A stretch of 64,000 bases of DNA from NORP23 sp050302475 (GCA_050302475.1 JBNLBF010000008.1:1-64000); one strand, 5' to 3'; shown: positions 8,079-17,065, counted from the first letter of the stretch. Notes: generated by a model not told the origin, from the letters alone. Numbers and translations: made by a program.

Positions 8079-8966
8079 ATGAAGAACAATATGGACTGGA
8101 CGCTGGTGCAATCCTTTCTGGCGGTGGCCGAAGAGGGCTCGCTGTCGGGGGCGGCGCGACGATTGGGGATGACGCAACCCTCGCTTGGACGGCATGTGAA
8201 ACTGCTGGAGGAGGCGCTGGGCGTCACCCTGTTCACCCGCGCTGCCCATGGGTTGGAACTGACCGAAACCGGCGAGTCCCTCCTTGCCCCGGCGCGGGAT
8301 ATGCTGGCGGCGTCCAATCGCCTTTCGCTGGTTGCCGAAGGGCATTCGGAACGCCTGTCCGGCACGGTCCGGATCACGGCCAGCGAGGTTGTGTCCCACT
8401 ACCACCTGCCCCGCATCTTCGCCGCGATCCGCATGCAGGAGCCGGAGATCCAACTGGAACTGGTGCCATCTGATACCACCGAAAACCTGCTGTTTCGCGA
8501 GGCTGACATCGCCATCCGCATGTACCGCCCGACGCAACTGGACGTGGTGACAAAACATGTGGGTGACATGTCCGTCGGGTTGTACGCCGCCAAATCCTAC
8601 ATCGCGCGCAAGGGGCGGATGGCGCAGCTGGAGGATGTCTGGAACCACGACTTTATCGGCTTCGATAAATCCGACCTGATTATCCGCCTGTTCCGCGAAA
8701 TGGGGCTGGAGGTGGATCGGAATTTCTTCCCGGTCCGCACCGATGCGCAGACGGTCTATTGGGAACTGGTCCGCGCCGGGGCCGGGATCGGTGCGATGCA
8801 ATCCGTGCTGGGCGACGCGGAACCGGTGCTGGAGCGGCTGGAGGTCGACATCCCGTTACCCCCCATGCCTGTCTGGCTGACAGCACCTGAGGTCCTGCGC
8901 GGCAACCCCCGTATCCGCCGGGTCTATGACCTGCTGGCGGAGGCGATGGCGGGAATTTGTGATTAG
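8079..8966 (+). CDS. LysR-family transcriptional regulator
   Basis: A typical LysR regulator (295 aa): winged helix-turn-helix at residues 5-65 (SLSGAARRLGMTQPSLGRHV) and a periplasmic-binding-protein-like effector domain beyond residue 95. The ATG at 8079 is preferred because AAGGTGA lies at the right distance and the length fits the family; a longer open frame and ATG at 8061 are less likely. It is divergent from the uncharacterised gene at 7219-8037, its probable target. Its stop overlaps the convergent downstream gene by 4 bp. The ligand is unknown. Confidence 0.9.
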   Translation: MKNNMDWTLVQSFLAVAEEGSLSGAARRLGMTQPSLGRHVKLLEEALGVTLFTRAAHGLELTETGESLLAPARDMLAASNRLSLVAEGHSERLSGTVRITASEVVSHYHLPRIFAAIRMQEPEIQLELVPSDTTENLLFREADIAIRMYRPTQLDVVTKHVGDMSVGLYAAKSYIARKGRMAQLEDVWNHDFIGFDKSDLIIRLFREMGLEVDRNFFPVRTDAQTVYWELVRAGAGIGAMQSVLGDAEPVLERLEVDIPLPPMPVWLTAPEVLRGNPRIRRVYDLLAEAMAGICD

Positions 8967-9415
8967 CCGTCGACTACCCGCCACGTGTAGGTTGGCACGT
9001 GCCAGCCATGTTGTTCCTCGGCCACGTAATCCTGCCCGCACCGGCGGCAGCGGCAAACATAGGTGGTAGAATATTCCTCCCGGTGGTCGACGGAGCGGAT
9101 GACCTCGATCAGATTTTTCCGCTCTTCTGCGTAAACACTGGCGAGGCTGTCGTCGGGCAGGCGGTTACACAGGCAAATGCCATCGCGCGTCAGGCGGACC
9201 ATGTCCAGCACCTTTCCCAGATGCCGTTGCCACGTGACGATCCCGCCGCCGAGGTCGAGGTTGCGCGTCGCCGTTTCGATTTCGTTCAAGTGGGGGACGA
9301 GGTAGGTGAGGATGTCGCGGTCATAGCCCGACAGCATTTCCTGCACGCGCGCCACGATCCTGTCGCGGTCGCGCGAGAGGAAATCGTCGAGCGCTTGCGG
9401 GCCGTCAGGCAGCAT
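8963..9415 (-). CDS. Uncharacterised protein with C-terminal cysteine cluster
   Basis: Not recognised. The 150-aa product has a helical N-terminal two-thirds and a C-terminal segment YVCRCRRCGQDY, plus a more central CLCN, which together could bind zinc or an iron-sulfur cluster. It overlaps the end of the dcp gene by 11 bp and so is probably co-transcribed with dcp and the amino-acid transporter. No enzymatic motif was found. Confidence 0.65.
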   Translation of the reverse strand: MLPDGPQALDDFLSRDRDRIVARVQEMLSGYDRDILTYLVPHLNEIETATRNLDLGGGIVTWQRHLGKVLDMVRLTRDGICLCNRLPDDSLASVYAEERKNLIEVIRSVDHREEYSTTYVCRCRRCGQDYVAEEQHGWHVPTYTWRVVDG

Positions 9416-11429
9416 CCAGCCCGCGACCTTTGATCAGCGCATCAACATTCGGCATCGCGCCACGGAACGCCATGTAGAGGTCGGCCTCATCCGCCGAACT
9501 ACCCGCCGAATAAACATGTTCGAACAGGCGCTGGGCGGTGTCGGGGTCGAAGATGTTTCCGGCCTCCTTGAAGGCGGCGAAGGCGTCTTCGTCCATGACC
9601 TCGGACCACATGTAGCTGTAATAGCCGCTGGAATAGCCGTCGCCGCTGAAGACGTGGGCGAAATGCGGCGTGGCGTGGCGCATGGTGATGGCTTTGGGCA
9701 TTCCGAGCCCTTCCAGCGTGTCCGCCTGTGCCGCCATTGGATCAACAGGGGCAGGGCCGGCGTGGAAGTCGAGATCCACGAGGGCGGAGGCCACAAATTC
9801 CACCGTCGCGAATCCCTGATCGAAATTCTCGGCAGCCTTCAGGCGTTCCATCAGGCTGGCCGGGATCGGCTCGCCGGTTTTGGCGTGGCGGGCGTACTTG
9901 CCCAGCACTTCAGGCTCACCCAACCAATGCTCGTAGAGCTGGCTGGGCAGTTCCACCCAGTCCCGAGCGACCGACGTGCCGGAGATGAAATTATAGGTCA
10001 CATCCGACAGCAGCACATGCAGCGCGTGGCCGAATTCGTGGAACAGGGTGCGGGCATCGTCAAAGGTCAGCAGGTTTGGCTCGCCTTCTGGCGCTTTGGC
10101 GAAGTTGCAGACATTGATGGTGATCGGGCGGACCTCGCCATCCAGTTTCGATTGCGAGCGGAAGCTGGAACACCATGCGCCCGACCGTTTCGGCCCGCGC
10201 GCGAAGTAATCGCCGATGAAAACCCCCATATGGCGGTCACCCTTTTTAACCTCCCACGCCCGCGCGTCGGGGTGGTAGAGGGGGACGTCCAGCGGTTCAA
10301 ACGACAGACCGAACAGCTTACCGGCAACGTCAAACGCCGCCTCGATCATATTGTCGAGCTGGAGGTAGGGTTTCAGCTCCGCCTCATCCAGATCAAACTC
10401 CGCCTTTTGCAGCTGCGTCGCATAGAACCGCCAGTCCCACGGTTCCAGATCGCCGTTGATCCCGTCGGCGTGCAGCATGTCGGTCAGCTTTGCAGCATCC
10501 CGTTCAGCCGCCGCTTTGGCAGGCGACCAAACGGCCATCAGCAGGTCGCGCACGGCTTCCGGCGTTTTGGCCATCTCGTTTTCCAGCTTGAACGCGGAAA
10601 AATTCGGGTAGCCCAGCAGGTTTGCGCGTTCTTCGCGCAATTTCAGCGTCTCGGCGACCGCCTCGCGATTGTCCGTCGGACCGTCATTTTCACCGCGCGC
10701 AACCCACGCCTTGAACGCTGTTTCACGCAGATCGCGGCGGGTGGAGAATTGCAGGAACGGTACGATCAAAGACCGCGACAGCGTGATGACATAGCCATCC
10801 TTGCCGCGTTCCTTCGCAGCCTCCTTCGCCGACGACACCACAAAATCCGGCAACCCGTCGAGGTCATCTGCCCCCAGCACCATCTCCCATGATTTTTCGT
10901 CGGCCAGCACGTTCTGGCTGAACTTCGTCCCGAGCGAGGCCAGCGACTGCATGACCTCCTTCAACCGCGCTTTGCCCCCGACATCCAACGCCGCACCCGC
11001 GCGGACGAACATCTTGTGATATTTCTCCAGCACGCGCAGCTGTTCGGCCGTCAGACCCAGCGTGTCGCGCTGCTGATAGAGCGCATCGACCCGCGCAAAC
11101 AGGTCGGGGTTCATCAATGTTTCGGCAGAATAGGCTGCGAATTTGGGCGAGAGGTCCCGCTGCAACGCTTCCAACGCGTCATTCGTATTCGCCCCCGCCA
11201 AATTGAAAAACACCCCCGCGATTTTGTCGAGAAGGGCATCCGCCCGCTCCATCTCCTCGATTGTGTTGGCGAACGTCGGCGCGTCAGAATTCTCCGCGAT
11301 TGCATCAATCGCCGCCCGCCCTTCGGCGAAAGCCGTTTCAAACGCAGGCGCAAAATGCTCCTCTTTGATCAGATCGAAAGGCGGCAGTTCAAACGGTCCG
11401 GTCCAGTCTTGCAGTAGGGGGTTGGTCAT
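9405..11429 (-). CDS. dcp: M3-family peptidyl-dipeptidase (Dcp-like)
   Basis: A zinc metallopeptidase of family M3A (674 aa) that trims short cytoplasmic peptides. The LFHEFGHALH sequence contains the HEXXH zinc site (His464, Glu465, His468), with the third ligand Glu493 in WVELPSQ. HFAHVFSGDGYSSGYYSYMW is the substrate-binding region. The N-terminus (PLLQDWTGPFELPPFDLIKEEHF) matches the Dcp/oligopeptidase A group; similarity to Dcp appears closer. ATG 11429 is chosen from an AAAGGAAAG ribosome site and family length; the upstream extension is antisense-like sequence. It overlaps the permease stop by 4 bp, coupling peptide degradation to amino-acid import. Confidence 0.92.
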   Translation of the reverse strand: MTNPLLQDWTGPFELPPFDLIKEEHFAPAFETAFAEGRAAIDAIAENSDAPTFANTIEEMERADALLDKIAGVFFNLAGANTNDALEALQRDLSPKFAAYSAETLMNPDLFARVDALYQQRDTLGLTAEQLRVLEKYHKMFVRAGAALDVGGKARLKEVMQSLASLGTKFSQNVLADEKSWEMVLGADDLDGLPDFVVSSAKEAAKERGKDGYVITLSRSLIVPFLQFSTRRDLRETAFKAWVARGENDGPTDNREAVAETLKLREERANLLGYPNFSAFKLENEMAKTPEAVRDLLMAVWSPAKAAAERDAAKLTDMLHADGINGDLEPWDWRFYATQLQKAEFDLDEAELKPYLQLDNMIEAAFDVAGKLFGLSFEPLDVPLYHPDARAWEVKKGDRHMGVFIGDYFARGPKRSGAWCSSFRSQSKLDGEVRPITINVCNFAKAPEGEPNLLTFDDARTLFHEFGHALHVLLSDVTYNFISGTSVARDWVELPSQLYEHWLGEPEVLGKYARHAKTGEPIPASLMERLKAAENFDQGFATVEFVASALVDLDFHAGPAPVDPMAAQADTLEGLGMPKAITMRHATPHFAHVFSGDGYSSGYYSYMWSEVMDEDAFAAFKEAGNIFDPDTAQRLFEHVYSAGSSADEADLYMAFRGAMPNVDALIKGRGLDAA

Positions 11430-12235
11430 TCGATCTTTCCTTTTCGTTCCGCCTCTTTCCGCCACATATGGCGCTCGAACCGTCTTAGCGCAAGCGACAG
11501 GGTGATGGTCATGGTGAGGTAGATGAGGGCGACGATGTTGTAAGTTTCCAGATACCGGAACGACCCGGCGGCGTAGGTTTTGCCCAGCTGCGTGATGTCC
11601 GCGACCCCGACGACGGAGACCAGCGAGCTGTCCTTGATCATCGCCACGAAATCGTTGCCCAGCGGCGGCAGGATCGTGCGCAAGGCCTGCGGGAAGATGA
11701 TGAAGCGGAACCGGTGCCACGGTGACAGGCCCAGCGCCTTCGCGGCCTCGATCTGGCCCGCGTCGACGGATTGCAGGCCGGCGCGGAAGACCTCGGCGAT
11801 AAACGCCGAATAGCCGATCATCAGGGCCAGCACGGCACGCCACATCAGGGACAGGTCGCGGGTGCGCATTTCCTCGACCCCCAGCGGCGCGCCGATCCAG
11901 TTGATCAGCGCTACCAGCGCGGGCGCGCCGACGAAGGCGACATACAGTAGCAGCACAAGGATGGGGATGCCGCGGATGATCTCGATATAAAACCGGGCCA
12001 TCTGGCGCAGCACGATCCAGCGCGACAGGCTGGCAAGCGCCAGCCCCAGCCCGATCAGTGATGCCGCAAAGAACCCGACGAACGTCACGAACAGGGTCAG
12101 GCCGACCCCTTTGGACACGATGTTGAACACCTGCACGTAAAGGTCATCGGCCACCACGCGATAGCCGAAATAGAGCCCTAGGCCGATCACCGCGACCAGC
12201 CAATAGGGGAAATCCTGATCCTGATTATTCTGCAT
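11426..12235 (-). CDS. Polar amino-acid ABC transporter permease
   Basis: Inner-membrane permease of the HisM/GlnP family (269 aa) with about five or six helices. The EAA loop that docks the ATPase is visible as QIEAAKALGLSPWHRFRFIIFPQALR. YIEIIRGIPILVLLLY is the conserved segment before it. It is preceded by the periplasmic binding protein gene and followed, with a 4-bp overlap, by dcp. No ATPase gene is in this cluster, so an ATP-binding subunit must be encoded elsewhere or shared. Confidence 0.9.
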   Translation of the reverse strand: MQNNQDQDFPYWLVAVIGLGLYFGYRVVADDLYVQVFNIVSKGVGLTLFVTFVGFFAASLIGLGLALASLSRWIVLRQMARFYIEIIRGIPILVLLLYVAFVGAPALVALINWIGAPLGVEEMRTRDLSLMWRAVLALMIGYSAFIAEVFRAGLQSVDAGQIEAAKALGLSPWHRFRFIIFPQALRTILPPLGNDFVAMIKDSSLVSVVGVADITQLGKTYAAGSFRYLETYNIVALIYLTMTITLSLALRRFERHMWRKEAERKGKIE

Positions 12236-12240
12236 GGAAT

Positions 12241-12258
12241 GGCCCGGCGACCCGGGCC
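12241..12258 (-). other. Intercistronic GC hairpin between binding-protein and permease genes
   Basis: A 7-bp GGCCCGG/CCGGGCC stem with a 4-nt loop lies in the 29-bp gap. It is not followed by a T run. Such hairpins commonly protect or attenuate the binding-protein message so that it exceeds the permease message. Confidence 0.4.
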
Positions 12259-12264
12259 GCCCCC

Positions 12265-13050
12265 TTATTCACCAAGCTTATATTCCAGGAACCATTTGGT
12301 GTTGAGCGCATCAATCGTCCCGTCCGCTTTCATCGCGGCAATCGCCTCGTTAAACGGTGCGACAAGGTCCGATCCTTTGGGGAAGATAAAGCCGAAATCC
12401 TCGGTCCCCATGGGATCGCCGGTCAGCTTGAACACGTCCGGGTTGGCGGTGACATATCCGTTGCCCGCCGTGCCATCGGTCAGCACCACGTCAACGTCAC
12501 CGGTTCGCAGCGCCTGTACTGCCGCGCCAAAGGTTTCGAACAGTTTGATGCGGGGGTTGGCCTCGTCACCATCCAGCATGTCATAGACCGCGACGAAGAA
12601 CGGCGTCGTGCCGGGCTGTGCGCCGACCAGACCGTCCTCAAACGCGGCAAAGCTGGCGCCGTCGGTGAAGCGATCCTCGTCCGCGCGGACCAGCATCAGC
12701 ATTTCGGAGCGCATATAGGCATCCGAAAAGTCGACAACCTCGGCTCGATCCTCGCGAATGGTGATGCCGGTCATGCCGACGTCAAACTGCCCTTCGGAGA
12801 CAGCAGGGATCATGGCGTCCCAGCTGGTGTTCTGGATCACGATGGTGGCGTTGATACGCTCGGCGATTTCGGCAAGCGCATCATATTCCCAGCCAATCGC
12901 ATCACCCGTGTTCGGGTCGATGAATTGCAGCGGCGGATAGGCGTTTTCGGTCACCACAACAATCTCGCGACCCTCAAGGTCGGCGGATGTCGCAGCAGTG
13001 GCAAAAATCAGTGAGGCAATCGCCCCGGTCAGGATACGAGCAACACGCAT
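12265..13050 (-). CDS. Amino-acid ABC transporter substrate-binding protein
   Basis: A periplasmic solute-binding protein of family 3 (261 aa). The start at 13050 gives a signal peptide (RVARILTGAIASLIFATAATSA, split before ADLEG) and has an AGGGGG ribosome site. The mature protein has the family pattern VTENAYPPLQF, then GFDYD-like GWEYDALAEIAERI, and FDVGMTGITIREDRAEVVDFSDAY. The ligand is probably a polar or cationic amino acid, not resolvable from sequence. It forms an operon with the permease and the Dcp peptidase. Confidence 0.92.
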   Translation of the reverse strand: MRVARILTGAIASLIFATAATSADLEGREIVVVTENAYPPLQFIDPNTGDAIGWEYDALAEIAERINATIVIQNTSWDAMIPAVSEGQFDVGMTGITIREDRAEVVDFSDAYMRSEMLMLVRADEDRFTDGASFAAFEDGLVGAQPGTTPFFVAVYDMLDGDEANPRIKLFETFGAAVQALRTGDVDVVLTDGTAGNGYVTANPDVFKLTGDPMGTEDFGFIFPKGSDLVAPFNEAIAAMKADGTIDALNTKWFLEYKLGE

Positions 13051-13121
13051 GGAAAAAGTCCCCCTTGGTTTGTGGATACGGGAATGTTGGCACAACCCGT
13101 TCCGAAGGGGAAGAGCGGTTG

Positions 13122-13610
13122 CTAGCCTTCGATCACATGCGGTGTGTCGTAGACCGTCGGGGCGATGGGATTGCCGTCCAGATCAAACGCATGTTCCAGA
13201 TAGGTGTCGAACCCTGCCGGAATGACCGTGCCCGCGCGCGCGGAGCTGAGGTAGATGTGGCGGGCGGTGTCTGGCGAAACCTCGAACCAATCGGGATCGT
13301 CGAACGTGCCACCATAGATGCCGGAGAAATCGGGGAAGCGTTCGAACGTCAGGAACAGTTTGGTGCCGCAATCGGGGCAGAAATGGATATGGACCTGCTT
13401 GCCGCTACCTTCTGACACCACGGTGTGGGTTTTCGGCTGACCAGAAATGACCGACAGGTTTTTGTTATCCATGATCGGTTCGATCATATAGGGGCCGCCG
13501 GTTGCCTGCTGGCAGAAATGGCAATGGCAGATCGTAACGCGCAAGGGGGCGGCATCCACCGCATAGCGCACCTGCCCGCAAATACATCCGCCTTCATGTG
13601 TCATTGTCAT
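13122..13610 (-). CDS. GFA-fold (glutathione-dependent formaldehyde-activating type) zinc protein
   Basis: A 162-aa member of the CENP-V/GFA family. The zinc-binding cysteines are arranged as usual: CICGQVRY at the N-terminus, CHCHFCQ in the middle and FCPDCGTKL downstream. A GAAAAGGGAG ribosome site precedes the ATG at 13610, and the longer frame reaching 13937 is not credible. Most family members are not proven formaldehyde enzymes; the product is best described as a zinc-binding GFA-domain protein. A second GFA gene lies 900 bp away on the other strand. Confidence 0.88.
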   Translation of the reverse strand: MTMTHEGGCICGQVRYAVDAAPLRVTICHCHFCQQATGGPYMIEPIMDNKNLSVISGQPKTHTVVSEGSGKQVHIHFCPDCGTKLFLTFERFPDFSGIYGGTFDDPDWFEVSPDTARHIYLSSARAGTVIPAGFDTYLEHAFDLDGNPIAPTVYDTPHVIEG

Positions 13611-13646
13611 CTCCCTTTTCAGCGAGATTAGCAGGTCGGGCGGGGA

Positions 13647-14477
13647 ATGATACTGGTTAAGTTGCGCGATTGGCATGTCGCCCTTACTGTCCGGGTGATG
13701 ATTTGGATATTCAGAACAATTCTGTTTGTGCTGCTGACGGTGCTGACACAGATCGGCGGTGTGGCCTACTTGATCGGGCTTGCGGTCACACACCTGTTTG
13801 GCGTGCAGTTTGCGTTGAACCGGTTGCTGATCTTTGTGGGCAGTTACACGGTGGTGTCGGTGGCGGCTCTGGCCGCGGCGCCGACATTTGGTCGGGTGGC
13901 GCTGCCGTGCCTTGGGGATGGGCCGCTGGTGGCGCAATCACCGCTTTATTGTGTGCTGAACCGACAGTATGTCTCGCCCGAGATGTTCGCGATTGCCAAG
14001 GATTTGGCTGCGCATATGGCGCAGGAATATCCGGGGACGCAGACATTGACGTTGGACGCCAACTTCCCGTTCTTCGACGGGTTCCCGCTGCTGCCGCACC
14101 TGTCGCATGATGATGGAGAGAAACTGGATCTGGCGTTTTATTATCAGGCCAACGACTACCTACCCGGCCTGACCCGATCCCCCATCGGCTATTGGGCGTT
14201 CGAGGAGCCCCGTCCGGGTGATCCGAACCCGTGCGCCGACACCACCGGCCCAACGCTGCGTTGGGATGTGACGTGGTTCGGGGCGTTTCTGAACGACGCA
14301 ACGCTGGAGGCCGAGCGCACGAGGGCGGCGCTGGAATGGCTGGCTGGTGATCCGAGGGTCGGCAAGGTTTTCGTCGAACCGCACCTGCATACGCGGCTGG
14401 GGGTGCAGAGGGAAACGATCCGTTTTCAGGGTTGCCGTGCTGCGCGGCATGACGATCATATTCATATCCAGCTTTGA
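13647..14477 (+). CDS. Membrane-anchored LAS-type metallopeptidase-like protein
   Basis: A 276-aa protein with two N-terminal hydrophobic segments (about residues 18-48 and 58-78) followed by an extracytoplasmic domain. That domain carries LSHDDGEKLDLAF, which matches the zinc-site pattern SHxxGxxxD of the LAS/MepA (M74/M15) murein peptidases (His154, Asp161). It ends in HDDHIHIQL, matching the terminal HxH zinc ligand region. On this basis it is a predicted cell-wall peptidase fixed in the membrane, or a relative. The match is by motif only; the central 100 residues are not recognised. It lies between two GFA-fold genes. Confidence 0.65.
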   Translation: MILVKLRDWHVALTVRVMIWIFRTILFVLLTVLTQIGGVAYLIGLAVTHLFGVQFALNRLLIFVGSYTVVSVAALAAAPTFGRVALPCLGDGPLVAQSPLYCVLNRQYVSPEMFAIAKDLAAHMAQEYPGTQTLTLDANFPFFDGFPLLPHLSHDDGEKLDLAFYYQANDYLPGLTRSPIGYWAFEEPRPGDPNPCADTTGPTLRWDVTWFGAFLNDATLEAERTRAALEWLAGDPRVGKVFVEPHLHTRLGVQRETIRFQGCRAARHDDHIHIQL

Positions 14478-14517
14478 TGGTGTCTGCTAAACCAGGCATT
14501 AAACAGGAGGGAAACAT

Positions 14518-14982
14518 ATGCACGGACACTGCACCTGTGGGGAAATTCAGTATGACATGCTGGACACGCCTCTTTTCGTTCACGCCTGTCATTGCCGCTG
14601 GTGTCAGCGGGAAACCGGTTCGGCATTCGTGATGAATGCGCTGATTGAGGCGAGCAATGTTGTTGTGACCGATGGCGCGCCGGAGATGATAGATACGCCC
14701 AGCGAGAGCGGGCAGGGGCAGAAGATTTATCGCTGCCCGTCATGCAAAGTGGCCTTGTGGAGCGTGTATTCCGGGGCGGGGCCGAAGTTTCTGTTCCTGC
14801 GCGTGGGAACGCTGGACAATCCCGATGCCTGTCCGCCCGATATTCACATCTTTACGGAAAGCAAACAGCCGTGGGTAACGCTGTCCGACGACGTCCCCGT
14901 TATGGCGCAGTATTATGATCGCAGGGAACAATGGCCGCAGCGCAGTCTGGACCGTCGGCAGGCTGTTCTGGACGCGGGTTAG
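14518..14982 (+). CDS. GFA-fold zinc protein
   Basis: A second GFA-domain protein (154 aa) with the family cysteines HCTCGEIQY, CHCRWCQRETG and CPSCKVALW. A strong AGGAGGG ribosome site precedes ATG. It is only distantly similar to the GFA protein at 13122-13610, so it is not a recent duplication. Its stop overlaps the convergent panB gene by 4 bp. Function beyond zinc binding is not established; it may act on a small thiol adduct. Confidence 0.88.
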   Translation: MHGHCTCGEIQYDMLDTPLFVHACHCRWCQRETGSAFVMNALIEASNVVVTDGAPEMIDTPSESGQGQKIYRCPSCKVALWSVYSGAGPKFLFLRVGTLDNPDACPPDIHIFTESKQPWVTLSDDVPVMAQYYDRREQWPQRSLDRRQAVLDAG

Positions 14983-15788
14983 CGATAAACCTGATCTTCA
15001 GTCGGAAATGACCGGTCCTTGACCTCCTCGGCATAGGCTTTCACTGATGCCTCGATCTGGTTAGCAAGATCGCCGTAAACCTTCACGAATTTCGGCGGGG
15101 TGGCGTTGAGGCCCAGCATGTCCTCCAGCACCAGAATCTGGCCGTCGCAGTCCGCTGATGCGCCGATGCCGATGGTGGGGATGTCCACCAGTTTGGTGAT
15201 TTTGGCCGCCAGAGGCTCGACCACGCCTTCGACGACCATTGCGAAAGCCCCGGCCTCGGCCACAGCTTTGGCGTCGGCGATGTGGTCCGCCCATGTGTCC
15301 TCGTCCCGGCCTTGGGTTTTGAAGCCGCCCATGACGTGGCTGGATTGCGGGGTGAGGCCGATATGGGCCATGACGGGGATGCCGCGCTCGGTCAGGAAGT
15401 GGATGGTTTCGGCCATCCTCGCGCCACCCTCCAGCTTCACGGCGCCACAGCCGGTTTCCTTCATGATCTTGGCGGCATTGCGGAAGGCGACGTTCGGGGA
15501 TTCCTCGTAAGTGCCAAAGGGCATATCGACGACAATCAACGCCTTTTGCGTGCCGCGCACCACGGCCTTGCCGTGCATGATCATCAGGTCGAGCGGCACG
15601 CCGACGGTGGTTTCCATCCCGTGCATCACCATGCCCAGACTGTCGCCGACCAGAATGAAATCGGCATATTTATCAACAATCGCCGCCGTGTGGGCGTGGT
15701 ACGAGGTCAGAGAGACAATCGGATCGCCGCCATTCATATTCCGGATTTTCGGCGTGGTGTTTCGGCGGACGGGTTTCTGGGTGCTCAT
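14979..15788 (-). CDS. panB: 3-methyl-2-oxobutanoate hydroxymethyltransferase
   Basis: First committed enzyme of pantothenate synthesis: it transfers a hydroxymethyl group from 5,10-methylenetetrahydrofolate to alpha-ketoisovalerate. Length (269 aa) is normal. Motifs: VSLTSYHAHTAAIVDKYADFI, then VGDSLGMVMHG with the metal-binding Asp, and VEGVVEPLAAKIT with the catalytic Glu. IGIGASADCDGQILVLEDMLG is the C-terminal signature. Its start overlaps the panC stop by 4 bp, so panC-panB are translationally coupled. Confidence 0.97.
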   Translation of the reverse strand: MSTQKPVRRNTTPKIRNMNGGDPIVSLTSYHAHTAAIVDKYADFILVGDSLGMVMHGMETTVGVPLDLMIMHGKAVVRGTQKALIVVDMPFGTYEESPNVAFRNAAKIMKETGCGAVKLEGGARMAETIHFLTERGIPVMAHIGLTPQSSHVMGGFKTQGRDEDTWADHIADAKAVAEAGAFAMVVEGVVEPLAAKITKLVDIPTIGIGASADCDGQILVLEDMLGLNATPPKFVKVYGDLANQIEASVKAYAEEVKDRSFPTEDQVYR

Positions 15789-16627
15789 GGCATTTCCCCT
15801 GTTAAGACGCGTTGATCGATCAATAGCACATTCCCGAAGCGGACGGCCAGAAGGGCAACGACGGGGTGGGTGATGGGGCCGGAGACGCGGGCGAGCGTCT
15901 CGGCGTCGCAGATGTCGATGGATTTGATGTCGGCGCGGGGTTCGGCCGCGATGGTGTCGCGGATGATCTTGCGGGCCTTCGCCACCGTTGTCGCGGAATC
16001 CGCCGCATCGAGCGCCCGGTTCAGCACCGGCGCTGCCGCGCGATCCTCCGCCGTCAGCTTCACATTTCGGGAGGACATGGCCAGCCCGTCAGGTTCGCGA
16101 ACGGTCGGCACTCCGACGATGTCCAGCGGCATATCCAGATCGCGGACCATCCGGCGGATCACGGCAAGCTGTTGGTAATCCTTCTCGCCAAAATACGCCC
16201 GATCCGGTTGGGTGATGTTGAACAGTTTCGTCACCACCGTCGCCACGCCCCGATAGTGCCCCGGCCGCAACCGACCCATCAGGATGCGCGACAGCTTCGT
16301 GGTTTCGACAATGGTTTCCGGCGTGCCGTCATACATTTCCTCGACCGAGGGCGCAAAGACCGCATCCACCCCTTCGGCCCGTAGCAGCGCCAAATCGCGA
16401 TCCATGTCGCGGGGATAGGTCGCGAGATCCTCGTTCGGGCCGAACTGGGTGGGGTTTACGAAGATGGTAACAATAACGCGGTCGTTGATCGCACGCGCCT
16501 CGCGCACCAGCGTCAGGTGCCCGTCATGCAGAAAACCCATCGTGGGCACCAACCCGATACTCTCGCCCGCCCGCCGCCATGTGGCGTGCAGGTCACGGAT
16601 CGCGGATTTGGTTTTACAGAGCTGCAT
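15785..16627 (-). CDS. panC: Pantothenate synthetase
   Basis: ATP-dependent condensation of pantoate with beta-alanine (280 aa, normal length). It carries the nucleotidyltransferase HxGH motif in GFLHDGHLTLV, FVNPTQFGPNED, and YFGEKDYQQLAVIRRMV. The KMSKS-like region is VREPDGLAMSSRNVKL. It is the first gene of a two-gene pan operon. Upstream lies a divergent-looking but same-strand ArsR gene 51 bp away; no operator was seen in that gap. Confidence 0.97.
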   Translation of the reverse strand: MQLCKTKSAIRDLHATWRRAGESIGLVPTMGFLHDGHLTLVREARAINDRVIVTIFVNPTQFGPNEDLATYPRDMDRDLALLRAEGVDAVFAPSVEEMYDGTPETIVETTKLSRILMGRLRPGHYRGVATVVTKLFNITQPDRAYFGEKDYQQLAVIRRMVRDLDMPLDIVGVPTVREPDGLAMSSRNVKLTAEDRAAAPVLNRALDAADSATTVAKARKIIRDTIAAEPRADIKSIDICDAETLARVSGPITHPVVALLAVRFGNVLLIDQRVLTGEMP

Positions 16628-16678
16628 GGCCTCTCCCTCAGTCGGAAAAGATTTAGGCTTGCGGGTCGCGCTTGTCCA

Positions 16679-16987
16679 TCAGCAACAGGACCGCACCTTG
16701 GCGTTATTCGCACAACAGTCATGCACCAGATAGCCCATCAGTGCGCCCATCCGGTCGAAATCGACGCGATAGATGATCGACCTTGCGTCCCGTTTTGCCG
16801 TGATCAGCCCGGCGTCTGCCAGTGTGGACAGATGAAACGAGGCACGGGAGGGGGAGGCGTTGACGGCCCCGGCGACCTCGCCCGCGGCAGCGCCATCCGG
16901 GCATTTGGTCACGAGATAACGCAACACGCGGAGGCGGGTTTCCTGCGCCAGGGCGGACAGGGCGGCGATGACGTCGGGTTCAGTCAT
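16679..16987 (-). CDS. ArsR/SmtB-family metalloid-responsive repressor
   Basis: A 102-aa winged-helix repressor: helix-turn-helix at about residues 34-60 (AAAGEVAGAVNASPSRASFHLSTL split across the motif), preceded by ALAQETRLRVLRYL. The sensor is probably the C-terminal cysteine set Cys91, Cys92, Cys101 and Cys102 (HDCC...SCC), similar in position to ArsR proteins that bind arsenite with C-terminal thiols. An in-frame ATG at 17020 would add 11 residues encoded by operator DNA, so 16987 is preferred. Two palindromes with identical arms lie at and upstream of the start, indicating autoregulation and control of the divergent DUF6428 gene. Confidence 0.9.
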   Translation of the reverse strand: MTEPDVIAALSALAQETRLRVLRYLVTKCPDGAAAGEVAGAVNASPSRASFHLSTLADAGLITAKRDARSIIYRVDFDRMGALMGYLVHDCCANNAKVRSCC

Positions 16988-17005
16988 TTCAATAATCCTT
17001 GAAAT
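16986..17005. promoter_or_regulatory. ArsR operator candidate 1
   Basis: A perfect inverted repeat, ATTTCAA-N6-TTGAAAT, that overlaps the ArsR start codon. It has the same arms and spacer length as the second site. Confidence 0.75.
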
Positions 17006-17022
17006 GTTATTCGGGTTCATAT

Positions 17023-17042
17023 ATTTCAATACATGTTGAAAT
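17023..17042. promoter_or_regulatory. ArsR operator candidate 2
   Basis: A perfect inverted repeat, ATTTCAA-N6-TTGAAAT, in the divergent spacer 24 bp ahead of the DUF6428 start. The two copies are 37 bp apart centre to centre, about 3.5 helical turns. Confidence 0.75.
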
Positions 17043-17065
17043 AAGGAATCGCAAAGGAAAATCCC

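Noticed and set aside
13611..13937. N-terminal extension of the GFA gene at 13122-13610
   Set aside because: A good ribosome site and the zinc motif place the start at 13610; the extension is antisense to the LAS-type gene.
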